Positions 43,669 to 52,530 of a stretch of DNA of 64,000 nucleotides are shown here, piece by piece. Numbering within the stretch: position 1 is the first letter of the stretch; every line of letters starts with the position of its first letter. Both the position numbers and the translations under genes were made by a program. Under the pieces are notes generated by a model, which saw nothing but the letters and a program-made list of their open reading frames with translations, was not told the DNA's origin and did no database searches. Source of the stretch: Clostridiales bacterium (lineage in GTDB: Bacteria > Bacillota > Clostridia > Christensenellales > Aristaeellaceae); contig JAHZHZ010000005.1 of assembly GCA_019419995.1 (NCBI GenBank), forward strand, positions 79,945-143,944, given 5' to 3'.

Positions 43669-44658
43669 ATGATGCAGGCAAATACTACGAGAAAGGCCGG
43701 CTATCTGCGGCGCCTCCTGCGCACCGATGAGGTCAGCGTATTCATTCCTTTGCTGGCGATCATGCTGATCACCACCTTGTTCAGACCGGATTTTCTAACG
43801 GCCAAGAACTTTTCGGCCATGTTTACGCAGATTCCTTTCATCGCTATCGTGGCACTGGGTGCGTCGTTTACATTGATGACGGGCAATGTGGATATATCCA
43901 CCGGCCGCGTGGCGGGCCTGGCGGGAATCGTCATGTCCACCCTGGTGGTGGATGCCGGTTGGGGAGCCTTTCCTGCCATACTTGTGGCGTTGCTGGTATG
44001 CTGTATTGTGGGTTTGTACAATGGCTTCCTGGTGGTAAAAATGGGTGTGCCCGACTTTGTGGCAACCATGGGAACCCTTTACATGGTGGGCGGTGCCCGC
44101 TACCTGTTCATCAAGGGATATCAGCTTTCACTGAATACTTTGGAAAATTTTACCCTTACAAAGGTTTTTGACCAGCGCTATCTGAGCATGCCTCCACACT
44201 TCTGGATTATGCTGGTGCTGTTTCTGATCGTGTTTATCATTATCAAAAAAACTCTGTGGGGAAGGCGGCTGCTGGCCTGTGGCGACAACCGGGAGGTAGC
44301 TCTGCTGGCGGGCATCAATGTTACTCGCATGCGCATGACGGCGTATATCCTGGCGGCACTGTTTTCCGCCATTGGCGGCATACTGTTGACTTTGGACATT
44401 GGTATTGGCCTGCCGGAGACCGGAGATGGATGGGAATTCAGGGCCATTGCCGGTTGCGTAGTTGGCGGCGTTTCTCTCTCTGGAGGAAAGGGATCACCTT
44501 TGGGCGTACTGATCGGCGTTACGCTGGTATTTGTGGCGGAAAATGCCATCATCTTCCTGGGCATGCCTACTACGTTGCGCGTGGCCATTCAGGGAGCTTT
44601 GATGGCTGGTGCAGTGCTCTTTGATATTTTCCGGCAGTCCCGCAAAGTTCCCGCGTAG
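43669..44658 (+). CDS. CUT2 ABC transporter permease, second of a pair
   Basis: A 329-residue RbsC-like permease: FIAIVALGASFTLMTGNVDISTGRVAGLAGIVMST, then GVPDFVATMGTLYMVGGARYL and the C-terminal VGGVSLSGGKGSPLGVLIGVTLVF. It follows AAAGGAGG. Partner of the permease at 42662. The gene ends 46 bp before the SDR gene. Confidence 0.92.
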   Translation: MMQANTTRKAGYLRRLLRTDEVSVFIPLLAIMLITTLFRPDFLTAKNFSAMFTQIPFIAIVALGASFTLMTGNVDISTGRVAGLAGIVMSTLVVDAGWGAFPAILVALLVCCIVGLYNGFLVVKMGVPDFVATMGTLYMVGGARYLFIKGYQLSLNTLENFTLTKVFDQRYLSMPPHFWIMLVLFLIVFIIIKKTLWGRRLLACGDNREVALLAGINVTRMRMTAYILAALFSAIGGILLTLDIGIGLPETGDGWEFRAIAGCVVGGVSLSGGKGSPLGVLIGVTLVFVAENAIIFLGMPTTLRVAIQGALMAGAVLFDIFRQSRKVPA

Positions 44659-44704
44659 AGCGGTAGTTAAGTTCCAAGCTGAAGAAATGTGAGGTATGTG
44701 AATT

Positions 44705-45493
44705 ATGAAAGTAGATCTCAACGGCAAGGTAGTCATTGTTACCGGAGGCGGCGGTGCAATCGGCAGCGCAATGTGCAGACAATTTGCAGCGAACGGTGCC
44801 AAAGTTGTGGTTTCCGGCAGGACGCTTTCCAAGCTGGAAACGGTTGTGGAGGAGATTCGGGCTGCAGGCGGCGTGGCAGCGGCGGTAGCAGCGGATGTTT
44901 CCGTCAAGGAAAGTGCCCGAAACATGGTAGAAGAAACGGTGCGTATTTTCGGGCGTTTGGATTGTCTGGTCAATAACGCGGGAATCAATGGCGGCCCGGA
45001 ATACCGCAAACCCATTCACGAATACGATGATGATCTTTGGCAGCGCATTGTCAATATCGATTTAAACGGGGTCTACTATTGCTCAAAGCCCGCCATTCAG
45101 CAGATGATCGCCCAGGGAGAGGGCGGCTCCATCATCAATATCGGCTCAATTGTGGGTCTGACGCCTCTCAGATTGCAGTGCGCCTTTACCGCAGCTAAGG
45201 CGGGTGTGTTTAATTTGACCAAGGCCATGGCGCTGGAACTGGCCCCCGAAAACATTCGGGTAAATGGAATTGCGCCGGGTTCAATCATGTTTGAAGGCAC
45301 GAAAGCTCTGTTCTATTCGGATCCGGTGAAGGCGGAGGCAATGCTCTCTCATATTCCTCAGCACCGGCCAGGTGAGCCGGATGACATTGCGGCTATGACC
45401 TGCTTTTTGGCGAGCGAGGATGCCAAATACATGACTGGTTCCATTGTTACCATCGATGGTGGCTGGATTTGTGGCTATACCAGAGATTTTTAA
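44705..45493 (+). CDS. SDR family oxidoreductase
   Basis: A 262-residue short-chain dehydrogenase. Cofactor motif TGGGGAIGSAMCRQF, NNAG motif (VNNAGINGGPEY), and the C-terminal signature ITIDGGWICGYT. At the usual YxxxK position the sequence reads CAFTAAKAGVFNLT, so the catalytic Tyr is replaced by Phe while the Lys is kept. The active-site Ser is in INIGSIVGLT. Loss of the Tyr may mean altered chemistry or a non-catalytic role. It follows GTGAGG in the transporter operon and probably acts on the imported sugar. Confidence 0.85.
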   Translation: MKVDLNGKVVIVTGGGGAIGSAMCRQFAANGAKVVVSGRTLSKLETVVEEIRAAGGVAAAVAADVSVKESARNMVEETVRIFGRLDCLVNNAGINGGPEYRKPIHEYDDDLWQRIVNIDLNGVYYCSKPAIQQMIAQGEGGSIINIGSIVGLTPLRLQCAFTAAKAGVFNLTKAMALELAPENIRVNGIAPGSIMFEGTKALFYSDPVKAEAMLSHIPQHRPGEPDDIAAMTCFLASEDAKYMTGSIVTIDGGWICGYTRDF

Positions 45494-45527
45494 TTGGAAT
45501 TATCCCATATGAAGAAGGGGGTAGCGA

Positions 45528-46574
45528 ATGAAAGTTTTGCTGGCATATGCGCCGGGTGAGTTGCGCGTGGTCGAAATGGAAAGGCCCGTGCCCGGCCCCC
45601 GGGAGTTGCTCTGCAAGGTAGCCCATTGCGGAGTTTGTGCCACGGATGTGGCGATTATGAAGGGAATCTTGAACCTTGGCGATGGCAATGATCCAATTTA
45701 TCCGGTGAGAATTGGCCACGAGTGGTCTGGAACAGTGGTGGAGGCAGGACCGGAGACTTGGCGCATCCGTCCTGGGGACCGGGTGATTTCCGATACCGGT
45801 TACTTCTGTGGCGAATGTGAGATGTGTAAACGGGGCGAATACCAATCCTGCATCAACGGTCGCGCAATCGGAACCATCGGCCATTGCTGGCCGGGAGCAT
45901 TTGCGGAATATATGCTGATTCCCGAGCGTCTGGCCTTCAAAGTGCCGGATAAGGTTCCTCTGGATGAAGCTGCTCTGATTGAACCGGCGAGCATCGGTTT
46001 TTATGGATTGGAGCGGGCGCAATTTACGCCGGAAACCCGACTGTTGGTGATCGGTACAGGCCCCATTTCCCTGGGCGGCATGGCGTGCGCCAAGGCATTG
46101 GGTATAGGTACGACCATCGTCGCGGGGCGCAAGGATGCCAAACTGGATGTGGCCCGGGCATTGGGGGCAGATATCACCGTCAATATGACGCGGGAGAACC
46201 TGTATGAAATCGTTATGCAGCAGAGCGACGGCCTGGGCATGGATATCATCATGGATTCTACTGGCGCACCAGAGCTGCTCAATGATTCCATGCTGATGTT
46301 GCGCAGCAGCGGCAGACTGGTCATTCCGGCATTTTATGAGCAGGTATTAAATGAGGTTAAACTGGATCGGCTGATCGTGAAAAATTGTACGCTCATCGGA
46401 GCTGCTGGTACACCGAACATGGGAGGAAAGATGCTGCGATTGATGGAGAGCGGAAAGCTGAATTTGATGCCAATGCTTACCGATCGCTTCCCCTTTTCCC
46501 AGGTGAAGGAGGCCTTTGATGCTGTTACCAGCCGCAATGATCGCCGCGTGAAAGTGATGGTGGACTTTGAATGA
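45528..46574 (+). CDS. Zinc-dependent medium-chain dehydrogenase (sugar alcohol type)
   Basis: A 348-residue MDR enzyme. The catalytic zinc residues are in HCGVCATDVAIM and IGHEWSGTVVEAG, and the structural zinc cysteines in YFCGECEMCKRGEYQSC. The Rossmann loop is VIGTGPISLGGMACAKALG. The ATG follows AAGGGGG. It overlaps the DUF4432 gene by 4 bp, so the two are translationally coupled. A role in oxidising a sugar or polyol C-OH is likely. Confidence 0.9.
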   Translation: MKVLLAYAPGELRVVEMERPVPGPRELLCKVAHCGVCATDVAIMKGILNLGDGNDPIYPVRIGHEWSGTVVEAGPETWRIRPGDRVISDTGYFCGECEMCKRGEYQSCINGRAIGTIGHCWPGAFAEYMLIPERLAFKVPDKVPLDEAALIEPASIGFYGLERAQFTPETRLLVIGTGPISLGGMACAKALGIGTTIVAGRKDAKLDVARALGADITVNMTRENLYEIVMQQSDGLGMDIIMDSTGAPELLNDSMLMLRSSGRLVIPAFYEQVLNEVKLDRLIVKNCTLIGAAGTPNMGGKMLRLMESGKLNLMPMLTDRFPFSQVKEAFDAVTSRNDRRVKVMVDFE

Positions 46575-47656
46575 AGGCCTGGAAACCGGATGTGAGCCGC
46601 GAAGCTTGCGTGCGCCATTACGGCAATATGAAGCAGCTCTGCGGGCTGAAACGGTATGTATTTTCCGACGGTAAGGCGAGCGGCACTGAAGCCGTGGATG
46701 TGGAGACCGGCGGGGGATTGCGCTTTACGGTACTGCCAGGCCGAGGCATGGACATTTCGGAACTTCGCTATCGTGGGGTTCCGATTGCCTATCTTTCCAA
46801 GAGCGGCGTGACCGCATCCAATCTGCACGACGCCTATGAGGATCAGTGGCTCTATAGCTTCTTTGGAGGCATGCTTACAACCTGTGGAATTACCAATGCA
46901 GGACCGAATTGCAGGGATGACATTGGATACTTGAAGAACATGCCCTTTGGCTTGCATGGCAGTATTTCCAATACCTGCGCGGACAATGTTTGTACCCGCG
47001 AAGAATGGCAGAATGGGGAGTATCGTCTGCATATATCCGGTCGCATGGAAGAGGGTTGTCTACATGGCGCGCATCTTCAGCTGCGGCGCAATATCGTCAC
47101 GAAGTTGGGAGAAAAGCGACTCTGGATCGAAGATGAATTTACCAATGTGGGGGAACTCCCGCAAATGCTGATGTTTTTTTACCACATCAATATTGGACAT
47201 CCCCTGCTGGGCCCCTCTGCCCGCTTTGTTGCGCCGAGCAGGCGCGTCTGGGCGGAAAGCGATCAGGCCAGAGCTGGAATTGAGCGCTATGACCGATGCG
47301 CACTGCCGCAAACAGGCTATCTGGAACAACAGTTTTTCCATCAAATGGGTGCGGATGAAAAGGGCGATACTATTTGTGCGCTAATCAATGAGGATCTGGA
47401 ACTGGCCCTCTACCTTAAATATAACGTGAGGGAAATGCCGTGCATTGCTCAGTGGAAGGTGCTCAGGGATGCGGACTATGTGCTGGCCTTTGAACCGGGA
47501 AATTGCCATCCCATTGGTAGAATCGCCCAGAAACAGAGAGGTGAAGAGGAAATGCTGGAGCCCTTGCAAAGCCGCTTTTCCCACATGGAAATCGGCATTG
47601 CGGATGGGGCAGAGGAAATTGCGGCCCTTGAAAAGGAGATTGAGATCAGAAGATGA
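46571..47656 (+). CDS. DUF4432 protein, aldose 1-epimerase superfamily
   Basis: A 361-residue protein of the galactose mutarotase-like fold. Characteristic stretches are VLPGRGMDISELRYRGVPIAYLSKSG, FFGGMLTTCGITNAG, FGLHGSISNTCADNV and HINIGHPLLGP. DUF4432 members lie in sugar operons and are thought to interconvert anomers or related sugar forms. The candidate catalytic His/Glu are within GLHG and the late FEPGNC. Overlap with the MDR gene (4 bp) links it tightly to a sugar oxidation step. After its stop the operon has a 310-bp gap. Confidence 0.8.
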   Translation: MKAWKPDVSREACVRHYGNMKQLCGLKRYVFSDGKASGTEAVDVETGGGLRFTVLPGRGMDISELRYRGVPIAYLSKSGVTASNLHDAYEDQWLYSFFGGMLTTCGITNAGPNCRDDIGYLKNMPFGLHGSISNTCADNVCTREEWQNGEYRLHISGRMEEGCLHGAHLQLRRNIVTKLGEKRLWIEDEFTNVGELPQMLMFFYHINIGHPLLGPSARFVAPSRRVWAESDQARAGIERYDRCALPQTGYLEQQFFHQMGADEKGDTICALINEDLELALYLKYNVREMPCIAQWKVLRDADYVLAFEPGNCHPIGRIAQKQRGEEEMLEPLQSRFSHMEIGIADGAEEIAALEKEIEIRR

Positions 47657-47966
47657 TCTTCAGAGGCTTGCGGTTTCATTTATAGTTTTGTGGTGAATCT
47701 GAACAGTCCCCGCGCCTAACTTCCCGCTCCGGGGCAGTCGCCGTGGGGATTTGTTGTGAGATGGGATTTGGATCGCGTACAATCATGTCCCTGATTTTGC
47801 ACATGAGAGATGGGGCTTGTGGATCTTTGGGAATAAGGGCAACTGCAATTCTGCGGACGTTTGACGGGGCGGAAGCGTAAGGATGCCTACCGGGGATATC
47901 GTGGATTAAAGTGGGGAAATAAAGATTGGTTTGGAACAGAAGTAATGAGAAGGAGAGAAAATAGCG
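47657..47966 (+). other. 310-bp gap inside the operon
   Basis: Contains no plausible ORF. A GC-rich region near 47707-47750 can pair CCCC with GGGG runs weakly but has no T tract, so it is not a clear terminator. I see no convincing promoter. Whether cupin-ribokinase-deoC is a separate unit is open. Confidence 0.35.
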
Positions 47967-48419
47967 ATGGAAAAGAAAAAATGGACGCTTGTCAACGCTG
48001 AAAATGTCGTAGCTTTGGAATGTGACGAGGTATATTCCTCCAAGATGCTTACCGGTGATGAGATGGCAGGCATTCCTGTAATCAACATCAATGAAGGGAC
48101 CCTCAAGCCCTTCAGCCGTACCGGTGGCGGTGCGCATGAGGAGACGGAAATTTATTACATGGTCAGTTGCGGCGATCCGAGCTATGTGGTATTGGATGAC
48201 GAATATGTGAAGGTTAAAAATGGCGATATCATCATCATTCCGCCTCACGTATTTCATTGGATTGACAATACAAAGTGTGATCAACCCTTCAAGCTCTTTA
48301 CCTTCTGGCCGCGTCAGGAGCAGAATGAGGTGTTCTTTGTTCGGGAAAAGGCGTGGGGAACATCCGTAAAGAACGTTGATCCGGATTATACCAGCAAGCG
48401 CCTGAATCAACATGAGTAG
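47967..48419 (+). CDS. Small cupin-domain protein
   Basis: A 150-residue single-domain cupin. The first cupin motif is GGGAHEETEIYYMVSCGDPSYVVLD (His and Glu ligands) and the second is GDIIIIPPHVFHWIDN (His ligand). It follows AAGGAGAG. Such proteins are metal-dependent sugar isomerases or epimerases, or binding proteins. Its 3' end overlaps the ribokinase gene by 8 bp, suggesting a direct role in the same pathway, perhaps isomerising the sugar before phosphorylation. Function is not established by sequence. Confidence 0.8.
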   Translation: MEKKKWTLVNAENVVALECDEVYSSKMLTGDEMAGIPVININEGTLKPFSRTGGGAHEETEIYYMVSCGDPSYVVLDDEYVKVKNGDIIIIPPHVFHWIDNTKCDQPFKLFTFWPRQEQNEVFFVREKAWGTSVKNVDPDYTSKRLNQHE

Positions 48420-49353
48420 GCCCTGCATAGCAATTTTCGGCGATCTGCTCTACGATTGCTTTATATGGTCGGAGCGCTTGCCTCGCAAGGGAGAGACGGT
48501 GACAGGCTACGCCAGTGGTTTTTTTGCCAGCGGAAAGGGCGGTAACCAGGCGGCTATGTGCGCACGTCTGGGTGCTCAAAGCCACATGCTGGGCAAGGTG
48601 GGCGCCGATGAGCGGGGCGAATTTCTGCTTGCCACAATGGTTGAGAATGGCGTGAACGTGGATGGTGTAATCGTCAGCAACGAACATTCCACGGGTACGG
48701 ATTGTGTCCTGGTGGCTAGGGATGGGCACAACGCCATTGTAGTTGCGCCCAATGCAAATGATACGGTCACCCAGGCGGAGGTCGACGGGATGCGCGCCTG
48801 GTTTGAACGGGCACGGGTGGCCCTGTTTCAATTGCAGGTGAACCGGGATGCCGTAGAGTACGCCATGCGGCTTGCCAGACAATGCGGATGCAAGATCGTG
48901 CTCAACCCGGCTCCAGCCTGTGAAGTGAAGGATGAATTGTTGGCGCTGGCGGATTACATAACCCCTAATGAGACAGAAGCGGAGTTTTTCACGGGCATCT
49001 ATCGGGAAGGCATGTCCCTTTCTGCGTGGCGGAAAGCGGCGGCGGAGGGCATGCACCGTCGGGGCGTAAAGGCATTGATCATCACCATGGGGGAACATGG
49101 TGCGTATTACAGCGGCCCTGAAGGTGCGTTTATGATGCCTGCCTTTTCCATTACCCCTGTTGATTCAACAGCGGCAGGGGATGCGTTCAATGGAGGACTG
49201 TCTGTGCGGCTGGCCATGGGGGATGATATACGCTCCGCCATGCGCTATGCCAGCGCCTGCGGCGCCCTGGCAACCATGAAGCGCGGTTCGCTTCCATCTT
49301 TGCCCACTCAGTCCGAGGTGGAACAATTTCTAAAAGAGCATCAGGAGGTATGA
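48412..49353 (+). CDS. PfkB-family carbohydrate kinase, ribokinase type
   Basis: A 313-residue PfkB kinase. N-terminal GDLLYDCFIW, the FASGKGGNQAAMCARLGAQSHMLGKVG sugar site, and the C-terminal catalytic loop DSTAAGDAFNGGL (AAGD as in ribokinases, with the catalytic Asp). Acts as ATP-dependent 5-kinase on ribose, deoxyribose or another pentose. Followed by deoC after 4 bp, the pair would turn deoxyribose into deoxyribose 5-phosphate and then acetaldehyde plus glyceraldehyde 3-phosphate. Substrate preference between ribose and deoxyribose is not decidable here. Confidence 0.88.
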   Translation: MSRPCIAIFGDLLYDCFIWSERLPRKGETVTGYASGFFASGKGGNQAAMCARLGAQSHMLGKVGADERGEFLLATMVENGVNVDGVIVSNEHSTGTDCVLVARDGHNAIVVAPNANDTVTQAEVDGMRAWFERARVALFQLQVNRDAVEYAMRLARQCGCKIVLNPAPACEVKDELLALADYITPNETEAEFFTGIYREGMSLSAWRKAAAEGMHRRGVKALIITMGEHGAYYSGPEGAFMMPAFSITPVDSTAAGDAFNGGLSVRLAMGDDIRSAMRYASACGALATMKRGSLPSLPTQSEVEQFLKEHQEV

Positions 49354-49357
49354 ACCC

Positions 49358-50023
49358 ATGAACATTGCAAGGTATTTTGATTCGGCTGTTCTCAAGCCCG
49401 ACATGACGCCACAGCAGGTGCAGGCCGCTATTGAAGAGAGCATAGCCTACAATTCTTACAGCGTGTGCGTGCGCGGCTGCGATATCGATTTGGCGCTGAA
49501 ACTTACTGAAGGTACTGATACCTGTGTCTCCTGCGTTCTGGATTTTCCTTATGGCTACAGCGGTCTAGAGACTAAGCGTGCAGCTGCTCGGGAATACGCG
49601 GCAAAGGGCGTCAGGGACATTGATATGGTTATGAACTATGGGGCAGCACGCGGCGGAGCCTGGGATGTGGTGGAAGAGGAAATCAGAGCGGTGGTAGAGG
49701 AAGCCCATGAAAAGGGCGTCATCGTAAAGGTTATTTTTGAAACCAGCCAGCTTACCGATGAACAGATTCGCAAAGCGACGGAAGTCAGTATTGCGGCGGG
49801 AGCAGATTTTGTCAAGACCTCCACTGGCTTTAATGGCGGTGGAGCCACAGTAGAGGCGGTCAAGGCCATGCTGGAAACTGCGAAGGGACGCATTAAAGTT
49901 AAACCTTCCGGGGGCATTCGCAATTACGAAACAGCCAAGATGTATGTGGATATGGGAGTGGATCGGCTGGGAATTGGCTTTACAAGCTGCAAGCCCATAT
50001 GCGAGGGCAGTGCTTCTAATTAG
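49358..50023 (+). CDS. deoC: Deoxyribose-phosphate aldolase
   Basis: A 221-residue class I aldolase that splits 2-deoxyribose 5-phosphate into acetaldehyde and glyceraldehyde 3-phosphate. The Schiff-base lysine is in FVKTSTGF, with DIDMVMNYG and the VKPSGGIRNYETA phosphate region. The early SYSVCVRGCDI matches the family entry. It follows GGAGGT and ends the operon at a strong terminator. Acetaldehyde formed could be taken by the acylating aldehyde dehydrogenase encoded at 35256. Related DeoC-like aldolases act on other phosphosugars. Confidence 0.92.
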   Translation: MNIARYFDSAVLKPDMTPQQVQAAIEESIAYNSYSVCVRGCDIDLALKLTEGTDTCVSCVLDFPYGYSGLETKRAAAREYAAKGVRDIDMVMNYGAARGGAWDVVEEEIRAVVEEAHEKGVIVKVIFETSQLTDEQIRKATEVSIAAGADFVKTSTGFNGGGATVEAVKAMLETAKGRIKVKPSGGIRNYETAKMYVDMGVDRLGIGFTSCKPICEGSASN

Positions 50024-50045
50024 TAAGGCTTGTTCTTATGCAAGA

Positions 50046-50083
50046 GAAACGCGCCGTTATGCTTCGGCGCGTTTCTTCTTTTT
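50046..50083 (+). terminator. Intrinsic terminator after deoC
   Basis: An 11-bp GC-rich stem GAAACGCGCCG (50046-50056) / CGGCGCGTTTC (50065-50075), an 8-nt loop and a T-rich tail (TTCTTTTT). It ends the operon at 50023. The rest of the gap to the convergent LarA-like gene is empty. Confidence 0.88.
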
Positions 50084-50200
50084 GGGAAACTGTATAGTTA
50101 GGGTTTTTACGGACAGCTCAGTAAATGAGCAATGGGATATACCATGGAATGCTTTCACGCGAAACAAGATTGCCTTTTCTGGTAAAAGGAAAGGTATAGC

Positions 50201-51457
50201 TTAAAGGGACTCCTTCACCCTGGGCAATGTGGAACCGCCATAAGGCATTGCCAGTACGCTGGCCCTGCTGCCCAACTTTGCCGTTGCTGCATCATAAGCG
50301 GCCTGTACGCTGGTATAAGGTTTTAAAAAGCAATTTTCAACCAAATCATCGGGCATTTCACTGACCAGATAAATTTCTGCACTTTCCAAAACCATGGCGA
50401 TGGCTGCTGCCTTGTGACCGCCGAGCTGAAAATCCCTGCGCACACGTTCGATTAGGCTATGGGGCGTACTTGCCTCGCGCATCCACCTTTCAAAAGTTTT
50501 TTCTCCCAGCCCTTCCTTGCAGGAGCCTATCAATATGATTATGCCGCCATCTTTCACAGCATGTTTGGCGTTATCCAGGGCCTTTTGAGTCTGATAGAGG
50601 TTCAAATCCTTGGGAGCTCCTCCTTGGGATACCAGCACGATATCCGCTTTACAGGGGATTTCCTTCAAATAAAAGCGATCCAGAAATTCACAACCCGCAC
50701 GATGTGCCAAGATGGGATGGCCAGCCACGGCATATACAATTTCCTTGTGCTCGTTTAAAACTACATTTACGATAAAATCAATGCCCACAATCGAAGCGGC
50801 CTCTTCGATGTCCTCTCGGATGGGATTTCCCTCCAATTTGCCGGCGCAGGCGTTGGGTTCTACCATGCGGCTATGGTTTTGCTGGATGGCGGCGCGGGTG
50901 GATACACCAGGCATGATGGCTTTGCTTCCTCCGGAGTAGCCTGCAAAGTAGTGATATTCGATATTGCCCAGGCAGATTCTTCGATCGGCCTCCGCCACTA
51001 CGCGGGTGATGTCTACGGGCGTGCCGCGACTGGTTTCACCCAGATGAATGAAATCATCCGGAGTTGAATCCAGACAATGGATTTCCGAAAATGCGCGTTC
51101 CCCCGCCAGTTTGCGCATTTCTTCCTGGGTGTGAAAGCGGTGGCTGCCCAGAGCAAATACCAGAGAGATATCCTCCCTCTTGATTCCCGCTGCATACAGT
51201 TCATCCAGCAAAAGCGGCATAACTTTCCAGGTGGGCATGGGGCGGGTAATATCGCTGGTTACGATAGCGATTTTCTCGCCGGGCTTTACCAGATCTCTGA
51301 GCCTTGCGCTGCCTATAGGATTTTCCAGGGCGCGAGAAACTTCCGCTTCTCCCGTGAGCTCCAACGCTACCTGATTGGGCGTGAGAATATCGATCAGATT
51401 TTCCTGGGGTACTTCGACGCTCTGTACGGCTTTTCCAAATCCAAAATCAATTTTCAT
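50201..51457 (-). CDS. LarA-type nickel-pincer racemase/epimerase (DUF2088)
   Basis: A 418-residue homologue of lactate racemase LarA. The residues that matter in LarA are present: His106 (GSHRFH), His169 (EYHYF), Lys179 in YSGGSKAIMPG (covalent site of the nickel pincer nucleotide) and His195 (NHSRM). Such proteins racemise or epimerise the hydroxyl-bearing carbon of 2-hydroxyacids. The open frame extends to 51598, but the -10 box lies inside that extension, so the ATG at 51455-51457 is used; its ribosome site is weak. No larB, larC or larE cofactor genes or hydroxyacid genes adjoin it, and it has its own promoter. Confidence 0.85.
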   Translation of the reverse strand: MKIDFGFGKAVQSVEVPQENLIDILTPNQVALELTGEAEVSRALENPIGSARLRDLVKPGEKIAIVTSDITRPMPTWKVMPLLLDELYAAGIKREDISLVFALGSHRFHTQEEMRKLAGERAFSEIHCLDSTPDDFIHLGETSRGTPVDITRVVAEADRRICLGNIEYHYFAGYSGGSKAIMPGVSTRAAIQQNHSRMVEPNACAGKLEGNPIREDIEEAASIVGIDFIVNVVLNEHKEIVYAVAGHPILAHRAGCEFLDRFYLKEIPCKADIVLVSQGGAPKDLNLYQTQKALDNAKHAVKDGGIIILIGSCKEGLGEKTFERWMREASTPHSLIERVRRDFQLGGHKAAAIAMVLESAEIYLVSEMPDDLVENCFLKPYTSVQAAYDAATAKLGSRASVLAMPYGGSTLPRVKESL

Positions 51458-51511
51458 GTTGTTTCCGGCGAATGCCGTGCCTCCCTCCGTCAGCACAAAA
51501 ATACCATTCAA

Positions 51512-51540
51512 AATATAACATATACGGCGAAATATGTCAA
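51512..51540 (-). promoter_or_regulatory. Promoter of the LarA-like gene
   Basis: Minus-strand TTGACA (51535-51540), 17 bp, TATATT (51512-51517). The leader to the ATG is about 50 nt and contains a GGAGGGAGG run. Confidence 0.7.
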
Positions 51541-51760
51541 TTTCATTTGCCGATTTTATGAAAGCTTGGGAGGGAAAGCAGAATTTTATATTATACATGC
51601 GTGGGACTGTGGCACAATGTGGTTAAAACATGCCGCACGGGATATTACCCAATTGCGTGCGCCCGCCATATCCTCCGGCAATGGTTTATCCTGCGGAAGT
51701 ATAGCGGACGCTTGCTGGAAAATCAGTTGCTGAAAAAACGGAAGCTTTGGAAGATAAAAC

Positions 51761-52519
51761 TTAATTTGCCTTCAGGCGTGAAATGCTTTCACTCAGGGAT
51801 TGAAAATGGTCGCCGGTAGGCCAGTATTCCAACCCACAGTAACCTTCATATTCACAGGCTTCAATAGCACTTGCCACGGCACAATAATTGATTTCCCCCA
51901 GATGAGGCTCATGCCTTCCGGGTACACCCGCAAAGTGAAAGTGACCGATGGCATCCATGTGGCGGGTAATGCTGTTGATGAGATTACCTTCCATAATCTG
52001 CATGTGGTAGACGTCGTACAACAGTTTGATGCTTGGACTATTAACACAGCGCACGATTTCGAAGCCTTCGGCAGCGCTATCCAGATAATACCCCTTGTGG
52101 TCGTACAGAGAATTCAGGGGTTCAATGAGCACTGTCGCTTCGTGTTTCTCTGCCAAATCTGCGATTCGCCTGAGGTTTTCGATCAGCAGAGATTTCTGGG
52201 CGGCTATGCGTCCGGTTTGTTCTCCTGCAAGTCCGATAAAGCGCATGCAGCCCAAATCCCTACCCATGCGCAGGCTTTCCTCTGTGCAAGCGAGAACCTT
52301 CGATGGTTCGTCATTGAGGCGGACTTCCCAGGAATGAAAGAGACTTACGGCAGCCACGGGCAGATCGGTGCGTTCACAGGCTGCGGATATCGCCTTTAAA
52401 TCCTTTTTGGCGATATCCCAGAATTCCACGGCATCTGCACCACAGTCTCGGGCTGCGTAGATGCGATCGACAAAGCTAAGGTTTTCAAACAGAGGTTCGA
52501 TGCACACGGAAATTTTCAT
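51761..52519 (-). CDS. Hydroxypyruvate isomerase-like TIM-barrel protein
   Basis: A 252-residue xylose-isomerase-like TIM barrel. Metal and active-site candidates: TVLIEPLNSL (Glu), LLYDVYHMQ (Asp/His), HFHFAGVPGRHEP and the late GLEYWP (Glu), a pattern close to Hyi/OtnI hydroxypyruvate or 2-oxo-tetronate isomerases. The frame opens at 52663, but the ATG at 52517-52519 follows AAAGGAG by 6 bp and is preferred. It is the last gene of the 13-gene operon. The substrate is probably a small 2-keto or 3-keto sugar acid derived from the imported compound. Confidence 0.85.
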   Translation of the reverse strand: MKISVCIEPLFENLSFVDRIYAARDCGADAVEFWDIAKKDLKAISAACERTDLPVAAVSLFHSWEVRLNDEPSKVLACTEESLRMGRDLGCMRFIGLAGEQTGRIAAQKSLLIENLRRIADLAEKHEATVLIEPLNSLYDHKGYYLDSAAEGFEIVRCVNSPSIKLLYDVYHMQIMEGNLINSITRHMDAIGHFHFAGVPGRHEPHLGEINYCAVASAIEACEYEGYCGLEYWPTGDHFQSLSESISRLKAN

Positions 52520-52530
52520 GGTAATCTCCT

